Notes: generated by a model not told the origin, from the sequence alone. A DNA stretch of 64,000 nt from CAWJKP01 sp963843465 (GCA_963843465.1 CAWJKP010000007.1:372001-436000); one strand, 5' to 3'; positions 29,176 through 40,174 are shown, counted from the first letter of the stretch. Program-made: numbers and translations.

Positions 29176-29639
29176 CACAAGTTCGTAGTACCGGCTTTAG
29201 CCGGAAATGCGCGGCAAGACCGCCTGAAGGCGGGACTACGAACAGCGCATTTCCGACTGCGTGCAGTATATCTTCCGCTGCGGCGACCAATGTCCCCGTG
29301 CAGGCGCCGGCGGCCGAGTAGGCGGATCGCTCCCATGCTGTCACGCGTAAGTGAGTTCGGCAGGATGTAGCGGTGTTGCGGGCCGAAGGCCCAGTCGTTC
29401 TCTCAGCCCAGGGCGCAGCCCTGGGGAAGGGGTGGGACGGAAAGGGCGTTGGCCGGCCCAACGGGCCAACCGTTCCTTCGGCTTGGGGAACGGTTGGCCC
29501 GTTGGGCCGAAGAACGATCGCGACGCCATCCGTGTCCCCAGGGCTGCGCCCTGGGCTGAGAGAACCGACGCCCAGTCGGTGCCCGCCGGGCACTTTCCCC
29601 GACGTGCGAAGACGGGTACAAAGGGACCCAGGAGAAACG
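29176..29639. other. Repeat-rich intergenic region
   Basis: No gene. Contains a small inverted repeat beginning 'gtagtaccggctttagccgg' (29185-29238) and the nested hairpins at 29400-29562. Confidence 0.5.
29400..29562. repeat. Nested perfect inverted repeat
   Basis: Outer arms of 27 bp (29400-29426, CTCTCAGCCCAGGGCGC...) and 29536-29562 are perfect reverse complements. Inside them, 22-bp arms (29455-29476 and 29487-29508, GGCCCAACGGGCCAACC...) also pair perfectly around a 10-base loop. Confidence 0.85.
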
Positions 29640-30176
29640 ATGATCCCGAACAAGGAGACGGACACGATGGACACCCTGGACGCGATTCACACCCGCCGCA
29701 GCATCCGCACGTACCTTGACCGGCCCGTGCCTGAAGAGCTGATCGAGAAGCTTCTGGCGGCGGCCATGCAGGCCCCCAGCGCCCGGAATCAACAGCCCTG
29801 GCAGTTTATCGTGATCGACGACCGGGCGATCCTGGCCAAGATCCCCGAGGTCATGCCCAACGCCGGCATGGCCGGCAGCGCCCCGCTGGCGATCCTGGTC
29901 TGCGGTGACCTGAATCTGGAGAAGTCCGAGGGTTACTGGGTGGTGGACTGTGCGGCGGCCGTCGAGAACATGCTCCTGGCGGCGCACGCCCTGGGCCTGG
30001 GCGCCGTGTGGACCGGCGTCTATCCGCGAGAGGCGAGGATGGAGGGTCTGCGGCAGCTCGTCGGCCTACCTCAGAACGTCATGGCCCATAGTCTCGTCGT
30101 GGTTGGCCACACGGCCGAGCAAGTGCAGCCGGAGAATCGCTATCGGCCGGAGCGGGTGCGTCGGAACCGTTGGTGA
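29640..30176 (+). CDS. Nitroreductase-family flavoprotein
   Basis: A 178-residue protein starting at ATG 29640, with GGAG about six bases upstream (ATG 29667 is an alternative). The nitroreductase fold is shown by RRSIRTYLDRPVPEELIEKL, the FMN-phosphate-binding pattern at the start (TRRSIR), APSARNQQPW and the C-terminal GLGAVWTGVYPREARM. These enzymes are FMN-dependent dimers that reduce nitro compounds, quinones or flavins with NAD(P)H. The length is normal for the short subgroup. An isochorismatase-like hydrolase follows 36 bases downstream in the same direction. Confidence 0.9.
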   Translation: MIPNKETDTMDTLDAIHTRRSIRTYLDRPVPEELIEKLLAAAMQAPSARNQQPWQFIVIDDRAILAKIPEVMPNAGMAGSAPLAILVCGDLNLEKSEGYWVVDCAAAVENMLLAAHALGLGAVWTGVYPREARMEGLRQLVGLPQNVMAHSLVVVGHTAEQVQPENRYRPERVRRNRW

Positions 30177-30211
30177 CACGCCGCGGCATTGAAACACAAG
30201 GGGATGGAGAC

Positions 30212-30910
30212 ATGGCAGACGCCGACGATGTTTTGTATGCCAGGCAGGAGCGGATCGACGAGTTGCACCGTTGCCGTGCGGGACGGACGGCGCTGCTGGT
30301 GATCGACATGCAGAGGGGGTTCCTTGAGCCGGGGGCCGCCTTGGAGGTGCCGCAGGGGCGACAGATCATCGAGAACGTCCGGCGTGTGATCGAGCTGTGT
30401 CGTACAAGGGCGATTCCCGTTGTGCATTCCCAGTTCGTTTACGCCACCGCGATCCCTTGCCTCCGTGGCGATCCGTTCGGGCCGGAACACTTGCCCGCAG
30501 GTCCCAGCTCGTTTGTCGGATTCGGGCATCCCTCCAGCAACTGCCTGGTCGGCCCAGATGCTCCGCACGGGGCGAACGCGGCCGAGATCGTCCCTGAACT
30601 GGCGCCGAGGCCGGGAGAACTGGTGATTGCCGCCCACACCTACGACAAGTTCTACGGCACGTCGCTGGATCTTGCCCTCCGCAGCCAGGAGATCCGCTTC
30701 CTGCTGATCGCCGGCGTCACCACCGACATCTGCGTCAACAGCACGGTCCTCGCCGCCGCTAACCGCGACTATCGGGTGACGGTGCTTATGGACGGCGTGG
30801 CGACCTTGTGGCCGGAAATTCAAGAGGCGTGCTTCGACATCTGGCGGCGGAAGTTCGCCCGACTGAGGACCACGGCTCAAATGGTCGAGGAACTCAGCAG
30901 CCTCTGCTGA
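30212..30910 (+). CDS. Isochorismatase-like cysteine hydrolase
   Basis: A 232-residue protein starting at ATG 30212, with GGAG about five bases upstream. It shows the family's catalytic set: Asp in LLVIDMQRGF, Lys in HTYDKFYGT, and the nucleophile Cys in GVTTDICVNST, preceded by a plausible cis-peptide segment (AGVTTD). Members hydrolyse isochorismate, nicotinamide, N-carbamoyl compounds or ureido acids through a cysteine; the substrate cannot be told from the sequence. It is probably co-transcribed with the nitroreductase. Pairing of these two activities hints at catabolism of a nitrogen compound, which is inference only. Confidence 0.88.
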   Translation: MADADDVLYARQERIDELHRCRAGRTALLVIDMQRGFLEPGAALEVPQGRQIIENVRRVIELCRTRAIPVVHSQFVYATAIPCLRGDPFGPEHLPAGPSSFVGFGHPSSNCLVGPDAPHGANAAEIVPELAPRPGELVIAAHTYDKFYGTSLDLALRSQEIRFLLIAGVTTDICVNSTVLAAANRDYRVTVLMDGVATLWPEIQEACFDIWRRKFARLRTTAQMVEELSSLC

Positions 30911-31548
30911 GGGTCTTGACGGTGCGCAGGCCATTCCAGGCAAACTGACGCCGGAACAGATCGACTACATCCTTGCCGTGCTTGCGCGGTGGCTGGCAGC
31001 CCGGTGATCCTCGTCCATCCGCGCGACAATGGCCTGCCCTAGGAGCAGACCGCCGTGTTCGTGCGACTGACCCAGCTATATTGCCTATTTTGCCACCGGC
31101 CAAGGGCGGCCTTTGGCCCGTTGGGGGCTGGAACCGTCTCGGGCTGCCGAGCCACGGCGGACGTCGCATGGTTGCCCTCTGCCGGGCGCGTCTTGCCGTT
31201 TCTGCACCCGGTGATCGTGCCGGGCCGCTGGTTCTGCACCGACAAACTCCTTCGGGCTCGTTCAATGCTGGAGACTCCGCGCTGCATCCATCGCGGTAAC
31301 ATTTCCGACCAGGTTGTTGCAGCTTTTGCGTGGTTCTCATAAACTCAGGGTGAAGGCGATCTTTTCTCGGGCTGAAATCAAGGGCCCGGCGATCTTTAGT
31401 TCGTTCAGTTTTCGGTTGCATAATTCCGCTCCTGAGCACTCGGCCGGTTCACTCGGCTGGAGTTGATGGTTTTGGCAACAGAGGGCGCCGATCCGGAACT
31501 CGGCGACCCTGACATATCCGATCCCATCCGTCAGAGAGGAGGTGTCTC
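30911..31548. other. Intergenic region with possible gene remnants
   Basis: Near 30930-31005 the plus strand reads AIPGKLTPEQIDYILAVLAR to a stop, possibly the tail of a decayed gene. The rest shows no gene. The right end carries AGGAGGTG, the ribosome site of the next gene. Confidence 0.4.
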
Positions 31549-32796
31549 ATGCAACGTCTCGTTGCACTAGCGCTAGCGGCCTGCACCTTGGCAGGCCTCG
31601 TCGGCCCATCGGCCGTGGCCAAAGATCCGGTGGCTCCGCAGAAGCAACCGGGAAAACCAAGTGTGGCACAGCCCAAGGGGGCCGGGCTCGCCGACTTTGT
31701 CGTTGGCGATCCCGTTCGTTTCCAGAACCTGACCGTCTTCCCCGTCGCGTCCCGAGTGCCTAGGAACGAAGATCGCTACTTGACGCTCGACGAAGGCTTG
31801 AAGGCCGGGACGGTTCAGGTCTTTGAGGTCGGTGCTGAACCGGGCGCGGACGGGCGACCAGCGGCTGGATCAGCCCCAAGGACGACCAACGAGGACCCAT
31901 TCGGCAACGGGCAGCAGGAAAGTGCGGATGTCAACCACTTGATGGTCCTGAATCGGTCCGACAAGCCGCTCTATCTCATGCCCGGGGAGATCATCTACGG
32001 CGGCGAACAGGATCGAACGATTGGCGAGGAGGCAATTATCCCTCCTGGCAAGAAGCCGGTAGCGATTGAAGTCTTTTGCGTGGAGCAGGGCCGTTGGGCC
32101 CCACGCGACGACGCGGAGACCTCGGAGGCTTTGGATCGCCTGGCCGGTTCGTCCGGTCAGCCTTTGGACGCCAAGGCCCGCCAGAAGCTCGCGGAGGAAG
32201 CCAAACAGGGCAAGTTTGTCGCCCATGCCGGGAGCCTGACCAAGGGCGGGCGGGCTGCCGTCCAGGAGGGCAAAGGCCAGCAGGCGGTTTGGGCCAAGGT
32301 CGGCGAGGCCAACGCCAACTCCGGCGCTCGGAGCCCTAGCGATGCCTTTACGGCGAACTACACCAACCCCCAGGTGCTCCAACAGCTTCAAGCCTACGTC
32401 AAGGCCCTTGAGCGACCCGTGGGCAACCACCGGCAAGTAGTCGGGGCCATTGTGGCCATCAACGGCAAAGTCGAGGCAGTGGACGTATTCCAATCCACTC
32501 CGCTCTTCCAGAAGATCTGGCCGAAGCTGCTCAAGAGCCACGCCTTGGACGCCTTCGACGTGGCCGGAGAGGCGGACGCGAAAAAACCTTGTACGCTGAG
32601 CGATGCCAACGAGTTCCTCCGAACCGCCATGCAGGCCAGCGTGGAAAAGAAAAGCAACAGCCAAGGGGGGCTAGTCGTGACCAAGCGGGATTCCGAGAAG
32701 GTCATGTCCTTCTCGGCGGGCATGGGCGGTATGGGCATGGGCGGCATGGGCGGAGGCTTTGGAGACTCGGTTCATAGCTCAGGCTATAAGAAGTAA
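31549..32796 (+). CDS. Exported DUF6569 (ARPP-1-like) protein
   Basis: A 415-residue protein with a strong ribosome site (AGGAGGTG) before ATG 31549 and a signal peptide (MQRLVALALAACTLAGLVGP, cleavage near AVAK). The body has the DUF6569 pattern: FQNLTVFPVASRVPRNEDRY, YLTLDEGLKAGTVQVFE, VNHLMVLNRSDKPLYLMPGE, and EVFCVEQGRW. The C-terminal half adds AFTANYTNPQVLQQLQAYVK and VVGAIVAINGKVEAVDVFQS. It ends in a Met/Gly-rich stretch (GMGGMGMGGMGGGFGD). The function is unknown; the position behind a signal peptide argues for an envelope role. The following membrane-protein gene is in the same direction, 160 bases away. Confidence 0.75.
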   Translation: MQRLVALALAACTLAGLVGPSAVAKDPVAPQKQPGKPSVAQPKGAGLADFVVGDPVRFQNLTVFPVASRVPRNEDRYLTLDEGLKAGTVQVFEVGAEPGADGRPAAGSAPRTTNEDPFGNGQQESADVNHLMVLNRSDKPLYLMPGEIIYGGEQDRTIGEEAIIPPGKKPVAIEVFCVEQGRWAPRDDAETSEALDRLAGSSGQPLDAKARQKLAEEAKQGKFVAHAGSLTKGGRAAVQEGKGQQAVWAKVGEANANSGARSPSDAFTANYTNPQVLQQLQAYVKALERPVGNHRQVVGAIVAINGKVEAVDVFQSTPLFQKIWPKLLKSHALDAFDVAGEADAKKPCTLSDANEFLRTAMQASVEKKSNSQGGLVVTKRDSEKVMSFSAGMGGMGMGGMGGGFGDSVHSSGYKK

Positions 32797-32958
32797 CCGA
32801 CATACGCGAACAACTCGACTTGGCCTCCTTTGTTGGGGCTGCACTCGATTCAGGCGTGAAAGCGTTACGTGTCGTGCTGGATTTCGGCTTCGCGGTGAAC
32901 TGGCTGGCCGGTTCACACGGATAACCGCTGTCCCACACCGCGCGTTCGGAGGTGTTTC

Positions 32959-34720
32959 ATGGTAGACCTGCCTTTACCCCGCGATGGTGCCACGGTTCCT
33001 TCGGCCCCGCCGCTGCCGCGCAAGGGCCGCGGGGAGCTGCGGCTCCAGGACATCGGTCGGTTCCTCTATACCCACAACCCGTTCTACGCGATCAGCGCAT
33101 CGCTGGTCTTCTGGGGATTGCAAAGCTCCTTCGATCTGCACATTTACACGTTTCAGACGTTCGCCATGATGGGCGGCCTGGTGGGGTACACGATTGTCTT
33201 GTCGCTGGCAGCCTTCGTGGTCATCCGGCTCGGAAAGGTCTGGGACGACGGCCGGAGCCTGCTGCTCCTGGTCATTTTGATGCTGCTGGCAATTTCGGTC
33301 AGTTTCGACGTCGCCCTGGCCAGGAATCCCCGCATCGGAACGCTTTGCTGCGTGGGCGGACTGCTCTTCTCGGCAATGGTGACCGAAGGGCTCTTGCGGG
33401 GACTGGCGATTCGGTTGCCAGCCTTGTTTCGCCTGCCGTACTACCTGCTGTTGGGCTTGTTCTTCCTCTATCCCGTCGCCCTGCGATGGACGTTGAGCGA
33501 CGATCCCGACAGCCCTGGAATCCAGTGGGCGCTGCTGGCCTTTCCATCACTTGCCGCAATCCTCTGCCTGGGGCTGCTGCCCGCGGTACGGCGCGGCCCG
33601 CGGTACGTGCGCGATAATGGAACCCCCTGGCCCTGGCCGTGGTATCCCTGGACGATGTTCTTCGTGCTGGGGCTGGGCGTCTGCGGGCGGAGTTATTATC
33701 TTTGCATGTCGATGCACCAGACCGGCGGGTTCACGACCATTTTGCGCCCTATTTCGTCGTGCCTCTTCTGCTGGCCGCCAACGTCCTTCTCCTGGAAGGC
33801 GGACTCGTGGCGCCTCTGCCGCGGCGTTGCGCATCGCGATGCTCGCTCCGGCGGGCCTGATCCTGCTGGCCATGGTCCCGCCGAGCGGAAAAGTGAGCGT
33901 TCGGTTCCTTCATGAGATCCTTTTCGGCATGATCGGAGCCGGACCGCTGTTCTTGACTACGCTGGCGGTCGCCGCCTTCTATGGGTGGGCCATCTTGCGG
34001 CGGGTCGCCTATGCCGTGGAAGCCTTATCGGCCGTGCTATTGATTCTCGCCGTTGTCGGCCCGAAGACCGTCAATGAGGCGACCATTTGCGCTCCGCCGC
34101 GAGCGTTTCCGATCCTCGCAATCGGCGCAATTCAGGTTCTGCTCGCCTTGCGACGGCCGAGCGCGCCCCGCTGGTTTGCGGCAGTGTGCTGCGCCGTGGT
34201 CGGCGCAACGCTGGCGTTCCGCGAGACTGCGTTCATGGCATACCATGGAATCATCCCTGCCCACTTGATGCTCGGCTCGGCGATGTTGCTTGGAATGGTG
34301 TTTTCCGGCGGCTTTGCGCGGCTCTTGCAGCACGCTGGGGCAGTGTTCCTATTGCTCGGAGCCGTCGCGGCCCTGACCGTCAGCCCCGTTCATCTCGGCG
34401 ACCTGCCGCTGGTCTGGCTGATCATCTATCCGGTGACAGCGGTTCTCGTTGCTGCTGCCTACGGACTCCTGGTCCGCAACTGGCTCTACTTTGTGTCGGC
34501 AGCGGCGACTGTTGCGTGTTGGCTGGGAATCGGCAGTTTGCATGGGTATCGGCAGTTGCGGCCCGCCGTCTCCGGCTTGGACTACATCCTCTGTGGAGTG
34601 CTCTCGTTGATCGTGGCGATGTTTATCAGCCTGGGAAAGGCGGGTGTTTTCCAACGGCAATCGCTGCGGCATCCAGAACAAGAGGAGCAGAACCGCGCGC
34701 CCGAGGAACGACCTGCCTGA
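32959..34720 (+). pseudogene. Large polytopic membrane protein (two frameshifts)
   Basis: ATG 32959 follows GGAGGTG. The first frame encodes several hydrophobic segments (FWGLQSSFDLHIYTFQTFAM, LLLLVILMLLAISVSF, YYLLLGLFFLYPVAL) and reaches HQTGGFTTI. One missing T in the run at 33740-33743 moves the reading to FAPYFVVPLLLAANVLLLEG; one missing G near 33812 moves it to SAAALRIAMLAPAGLILLAM. The last frame continues through many membrane helices to 34720. Adding two bases gives exactly 588 codons (587 residues), so a single intact gene is very likely the true or ancestral state. No catalytic motif identifies a family; at least twelve membrane segments are expected. Confidence 0.75.
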
Positions 34721-34994
34721 AGCCCAGCATAAATCGATGGTATATCACGCTTTAGGGCGAACGTGAAGGACACCGAAACTTGTTGGACCGGCACAGTCAA
34801 CCCCGTTCCTGCGGCGCAAATTAGGCAGACTTTTCCGCGCCGCGTCCCGCGTTTTCCGGGCTGGAAAGCTGTTCGGCTGTTCCGGTCATGCCGTTCTTGT
34901 CGATAGCAGGGGAAGACGCGATTGTAGCGGTTTTGTGGCCTGTAGGGTTTGGCCGGCGGATGGTCTGCAGCTTCCGGACCCGAGAAGTATCGGC

Positions 34995-36586
34995 ATGTTT
35001 CCGACCCATCTGTTCGAACGGATCGTCTGGAGTCTGGCGGCAACGATAGGGCTCTCTCTGGCGGGATGCACCGGCGTGCGGGAGTACGTTGACAACGGCT
35101 TCAAGGTCGGGCCCAACTATGACCGGCCTCCTGCCCCGGTGGCCCAGCACTGGATCGATGCCGACGACGTGCGCGTGCGGAGCCAGCGCGACGACCTGAG
35201 CAAGTGGTGGGTGGTCTTCAAGGATCCCGTGCTCGATTCCCTCATTTGCTGCGCGTACCGGCAGAACCTGTCTCTGCGCGTGGCGGCGTGCCGCGTGCTG
35301 GAAGCGCGGGCCCAGATGTCCATCGACACGGGAAACCTCTTCCCACAGACGCAGACCATGACGGGCGACTACACGCGCACGGTGCTCAGCCGAGAGGTTG
35401 CAAACTCTTTCGCACCAGGTCTGAAACGCTGGTACGGACAATGGGACTACGGCTTCAACCTTAGCTGGGAGCTCGACTTCTGGGGTCGCCTGCGGAGGGC
35501 GATAGAATTCGATTGCGCTACCTTGGACGCCTCGGTGGAGAACTACGACGACGTGCTGGTCACGCTCTTGGGCGACGTAGCGACGAATTATGTGACGTAT
35601 CGCACGACCGAGCAGAGAATCAAGTACGCCAAGGAGAACGTCGATTTCCAGCGCAACACCACGTTACGGATCGTCGAAGGATATTCGAAGACTCGTATCG
35701 CGAACGATCTCGACCTGTTCGAGGTGCGGAGCACCCTGGAGCAAACCGAGGCTACCATCCCGGAGCTGGAGATTGCCCGACGCCAAGCCGCGAATCAACT
35801 CTGCATCCTGCTGGGCATTGCTCCTCAAGACCTGCAAGCTCGGCTCGGCTCAGGGCCGATCCCCGCCGCGCCCGCGGAAGTAGCCGCCGGCATCCCGGCA
35901 GACTTGCTCCGCCGCCGGCCCGATGTCCGCCGCGCCGAGCGGCAGGCAGCCGCCCAGAGCGCCCAAATCGGCATTGCGGAAGCCGAGTTTTACCCGCATA
36001 TCTCCATCAACGGCACGATCGGCGCCTCCGCCCAGTACTTCCCCAATCTCTTTCAGGAAAAGGCCCTCGCGGGCAGCGTCGGCCCCGGGTTCACCTGGAA
36101 CATCCTCAACTATGGCCGCATCCACAATAATGTCCGCATCCAGGATGCCACTTTCCAGGAGTTGGTGGCCACCTATCAGAATACGGCGCTCAGCGCCGCC
36201 CAGGACGTGGAGAACGGGCTGGTGACGTTCTTGCGCTGAAGGAACGCGCGGAGAAACAGAAGAAAAGCGTGAACGATGAAGCGAAGGCCCTGAAACTTGC
36301 GTGGGCTCAATATAACATAACGGCCGGGACTCCGCAAGGCCAGGCCGCCCCGACTAACATCAACATCACCACCATCACCTTGCTGCAGCAAAACCTGGTG
36401 ACCCTGGAAGACACGCTGGCGCAAGCGCAGGGTGAAATCGCGACGGGCCTGATCCAGGTGTATCGAGCGCTCGGAGGCGGATGGGAAATCCGCCTTAGCG
36501 GTTGTAATCCCGGCGTCTTCCCGCCGGCGGAAGCCATTCCCGCGCCGGCGGAGGCCATTCCCACGCCGCCGGCCACAAGCCAGTAG
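34995..36586 (+). pseudogene. Outer-membrane efflux lipoprotein, NodT/OprM type (one frameshift)
   Basis: Start at ATG 34995. The leader ends in a lipobox (SLAGCTG), as in OprM/NodT. The protein shows outer-membrane factor features: VGPNYDRPPAPVAQHW, WWVVFKDPVLDSLI, ASVENYDDVLVTLLGDVATN and the repeat half IPADLLRRRPDVRRAERQAA. After VENGLVTFL the frame meets TGA at 36237-36239. Adding one base there continues LKERAEKQKKSV and then LTLLQQNLVTLEDTLAQAQG-like helix to 36586, the expected C-terminal hairpin. Corrected length is 530 residues. It would form the exit duct for the RND pump encoded convergently at 36656-45468. Confidence 0.85.
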
Positions 36587-36655
36587 CGGGGGACGGCGGA
36601 AGGGGTTTGACGCCGGACGTTCCGCGCCGCAGCGCGCTTCGTCGCCCCCGTCCCG

Positions 36656-39600
36656 TCATTGGTGCCCCCCGACCCCCGAATCCCCTCCCCCGTCCCCCGT
36701 TCCCCGTCCCCCGTTCTGTTTTTCGGCGAACCACTGAATGACGTAATAGAAAACGGGCGTGAGGAAGATACCGAAGAACGTCACGCCCAGCATGCCGCTG
36801 AATACGGCAACACCCAGCGCCCTCCGCATCTCTGCGCCGGCGCCCTGGGCGATCACCAGCGGCACGACTCCGAGTATGAAAGCGAAGGACGTCATCAAGA
36901 TCGGCCGCAGCCTCAAGCGGCATGCCTCCAGGGTCGCCTGGCCGCGCGGCACTCCCAATTCCTGCTGTTGCTTAGCGAACTCGACAATGAGGATCGCATT
37001 CTTGCTGGCCAGGCCCACCAGGACCACGAAGCCGATTTGCGTGAAAATGTTGATTTCCATGCCCCTCGCCTGCAAACCTACAACCGAGCAGAAGAGGCAC
37101 ATCGGCACGACCAGGATGACGGCCAGAGGAAGCCGCCAACTTTCATATTGGGCCGCCAGCACCAGGAACACGAAGATCACCGCCAGAAAGAAGAAGTACA
37201 TCGCCGAGTTTCCCGCCTGGAGCTGCAAGAAAGCCAGGTCGGTCCATTCCGTCGCCATCGATCGCGGCAGTTCCCTGTCGGCGATCTCTTGCATCAGGGA
37301 AACCGCCTGGCCGGAGCTCGTGCCGGGCGCCGCGTCCGCGTTGACGGCTGCCGATGAGTACATGTTGTAACGCATGATCATCACCGGACCGGCCGTGTCG
37401 CGCACGTCGAGCAGCGTGCCCAGGCGGACCATTTCTCCCAGACTGTTGCGGACTTGAAGCTGCCGAATGGCCGAGACGTCGTAGCGGAATCTTGAATCGG
37501 CCTGGATATTCACCTGCCAGGTTCTGCCGTACTCGTTGAAATTGTTCACGTAGAAGGAACCCAAATAGACCTGCAGGGTGTTGAAGATGTCGCTGACCTG
37601 CAACCCGTGAAACATGCACTTGGTCCGGTCGATATCCAGGTACAGCCAGGGCGTGTTGGCCCCGGAACTGTTGAAGAGGTCCGTCAGTCCGCGGGTGTTG
37701 CCGCCGCGGGCGACGATTTTGTCGCTGAACCGCTGCAATTGATCGAGGCCCAGATTGCCGCGATCCTCGACGATCAGCTTGAAGCCGCCGGTCGTGCCCA
37801 GGCCGTCGATCGGCAGCGCGCCGAACGCCGCCACGATCGCCGCCCGCACTTCCTCGTGGCAGCGCTGTTCGAGCGACTTGGCGATCGCGTCGGCACTCAA
37901 CTTCGGGTCGTGCCGCTCATCGAACGGTTTCAGGAGGACGTACATCGAGCCCAGGTTGGGCGCGTTGGCGTTCAAGATCAGCGACTGGCCGGCAAGGCCG
38001 ACCGTGTGCTCGACGCCGGGGATGCCGGGATAGTGCTCGCGGTCGTTGCGGTCCCCCCGGGCGATCTTCTCAATCCTGGCGACGGCCGCTTGGGTACGCT
38101 CTACGGAAGCGGAATCCGGCAACTGCACGTTGAGCAGGAGGTAGCCCTTGTCCTGTTGCGGAACGAAGCCCGCGGGCGTGCGCTGGAACTGCCAGTACGT
38201 CATGCCGAGAAGCCCGGCGTAGATCACCAGAATCATGGTGCTCAGTCGCAGTGTCCTTCCGACGCCCCGGCCATAGACTGCCGTCATCCGGTCGAACCAG
38301 CGGTTGAAGCCTGCGAACAAGAAGCCCAGCACGGCGTTTACGGGGCGGATGATGAACCACCCCAGCGCCCCGCCCGCCAGCACGCCGGGGATGATGTCGA
38401 CTGAACTCACGATTGCCTGGACCAGCCAACTCGGCATGGTGCTGTTTTGAGCGTGCAACGCTGCGTTCAGGTCCAACTTGCCGGCAAGGATCTCCGGCAG
38501 TGTGTAGTACGTGCAAATTCCGCCCAAGATGCCGAAAATCCACCAGGGCAGGGCCTCGCGCCGGTGTCCGCCTTTCTCGCCCTCCTCGGTCCTGAAGATC
38601 ACGACGGCACGCGATGGGGTCATGGTCAGGGCATTGACGGCCGAGATGATCGTCGAGACGGAAATCGTCACCGCAAACTGGCGGAAAAACTGCCCGCTGA
38701 CGCCTCCCAGAAAACAACAGGGAATGAAGACTGAGCTCAGCACCAGCGTGATGGCCAGCACCGGACCCGTGATTTCCTCCATCGCCTTGATGGTCGCCGT
38801 GCGGGCATCGAGGCCGGTGGCAATCAGCCGCTCGATGTTCTCCAGTACCACGATCGCATCGTCCACGACGATGCCGATGGCCAGCACCAGGCCGAACAAC
38901 GTCAGGTTGTTGAGCGTGAAACCCATCGCCGCCATGATCGCGAATGTGCCGATCAACGAGACGGGCACGTCGATCATCGGCAAGATCATGGCCTTCCAAT
39001 CCTGCAAGAATAGCAGGACCACGATTGCAACCAGGAGGACCGCGTCGCGCAACGTGTAGAAGACCTCGTTGACGGACTCGCGGATGAAGGGCGTGGTGTC
39101 GTAAACGATTTTATAGTCCAAGCCCTCCGGAAAGCGCGTCTTCAGATCCTTCATCTTGGCATACACGCCGGCGGCCGTTTCCAACGCGTTGGAGCCGGGA
39201 AGCTGGTAGATGGAGAGCGCGACGGACGGCTTGCCGTCCAAGGTGCAGGATTGGTCGTATTGCTGCGATCCCTGTTCGACGCGGGCCACGTCGCGCAGCC
39301 GCACGATGCCGGTAACCGGCGTCGCCGGACCGCCCGCGCCGGCGGAACCGCCTTGCCCTCCCTGGGCGGACGTGGAGGTCGTGGACGCCGACCCCTGCGG
39401 GCTGCTCGGATCGGCCTTGAGGATGATGTTGGCGAACTGCTCCGGGTCGGTGAGCCGTCCCAGCGTGTTGATGGTCAACTGGAATTGCTGGCCCTTGGGG
39501 ACGGGCTGCTGGCCTATTTGTCCGGCGGCAACCTGGACGTTCTGCTGGCTGATGGCCGTGATCACGTCCGTGGCGCTCAGGTTGAGCGCCGCCATCTTGT

Positions 39601-40174
39601 CCGCGTCAAGCCAAACGCGCAGGCTGAAGTCGCGTTGACCGAGATACGTTATACCGGCGACGCCGGGAAGCCGCCCCAGCTCATCTTTGACGTTGACCGT
39701 GGCATAGTTGCTCAACCAAAGGTCGTCATATTTGCCGTTCGGTGAAATCAGGTTCACGATCATCAGCGTGTTTGCAGACATCTTCTTGACGTTGATGCCC
39801 TCGTTCTGAACCAGGGTGGGAATGACGGGAAGCGCCAGCGCCACGCGGTTCTGCACCAGCACCTGGGCCATATCCGAGTCGGTGCCCAGGTTGAACGTCA
39901 CGGTCAGGTTGTAGGCGCCGTCGTTCGTGCAGCGCGACGACATGTAGGCCATGCCCTCGACGCCGCTTACCTGTTCCTCGATCGGCGCCGCCACGGTGTC
40001 TTGCACGGTCAAGGCGTTGGCGCCCGGATAAAGGGCCGTCACCAACACGGTCGGCGGCGCGACCTCCGGGTATTGGGCCATGGGCAGCGTGAACACGGCC
40101 ACCCCGCCCGCCAGCACGAAAACGACGGAGATGACCGTGGAGAAGATGGGACGATCGACAAAGAAGCGGATCAC
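36656..40174 (-). CDS. RND efflux permease 2 (HAE1/AcrB type)
   Basis: 1172 residues from the GTG at 40174 (VIRFFVDRPIFSTVISVVF). The stop of permease 1 overlaps it as GTGA. Proton-driven trimeric drug exporter of the inner membrane. Typical motifs: FTLPMAQYPEVAPPTVLV, YDTTPFIRESVNEV, GLVLAIGIVVDDAIVVLENI (TM4 with the proton-relay Asp pair) and LVGLASKNAILIVEFAKQ. It is longer than AcrB (about 1050) because of two insertions: a Gly/Ser-rich loop in the docking region (SPQGSASTTSTSAQGG) and about 100 residues with two extra hydrophobic stretches between TM6 and TM7 (PWWIFGILGGICTYYTL; DIIPGVLAGGALGWFII). The following outer-membrane gene runs toward it. Confidence 0.9.
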   Translation of the reverse strand: MIRFFVDRPIFSTVISVVFVLAGGVAVFTLPMAQYPEVAPPTVLVTALYPGANALTVQDTVAAPIEEQVSGVEGMAYMSSRCTNDGAYNLTVTFNLGTDSDMAQVLVQNRVALALPVIPTLVQNEGINVKKMSANTLMIVNLISPNGKYDDLWLSNYATVNVKDELGRLPGVAGITYLGQRDFSLRVWLDADKMAALNLSATDVITAISQQNVQVAAGQIGQQPVPKGQQFQLTINTLGRLTDPEQFANIILKADPSSPQGSASTTSTSAQGGQGGSAGAGGPATPVTGIVRLRDVARVEQGSQQYDQSCTLDGKPSVALSIYQLPGSNALETAAGVYAKMKDLKTRFPEGLDYKIVYDTTPFIRESVNEVFYTLRDAVLLVAIVVLLFLQDWKAMILPMIDVPVSLIGTFAIMAAMGFTLNNLTLFGLVLAIGIVVDDAIVVLENIERLIATGLDARTATIKAMEEITGPVLAITLVLSSVFIPCCFLGGVSGQFFRQFAVTISVSTIISAVNALTMTPSRAVVIFRTEEGEKGGHRREALPWWIFGILGGICTYYTLPEILAGKLDLNAALHAQNSTMPSWLVQAIVSSVDIIPGVLAGGALGWFIIRPVNAVLGFLFAGFNRWFDRMTAVYGRGVGRTLRLSTMILVIYAGLLGMTYWQFQRTPAGFVPQQDKGYLLLNVQLPDSASVERTQAAVARIEKIARGDRNDREHYPGIPGVEHTVGLAGQSLILNANAPNLGSMYVLLKPFDERHDPKLSADAIAKSLEQRCHEEVRAAIVAAFGALPIDGLGTTGGFKLIVEDRGNLGLDQLQRFSDKIVARGGNTRGLTDLFNSSGANTPWLYLDIDRTKCMFHGLQVSDIFNTLQVYLGSFYVNNFNEYGRTWQVNIQADSRFRYDVSAIRQLQVRNSLGEMVRLGTLLDVRDTAGPVMIMRYNMYSSAAVNADAAPGTSSGQAVSLMQEIADRELPRSMATEWTDLAFLQLQAGNSAMYFFFLAVIFVFLVLAAQYESWRLPLAVILVVPMCLFCSVVGLQARGMEINIFTQIGFVVLVGLASKNAILIVEFAKQQQELGVPRGQATLEACRLRLRPILMTSFAFILGVVPLVIAQGAGAEMRRALGVAVFSGMLGVTFFGIFLTPVFYYVIQWFAEKQNGGRGTGDGGGDSGVGGHQ

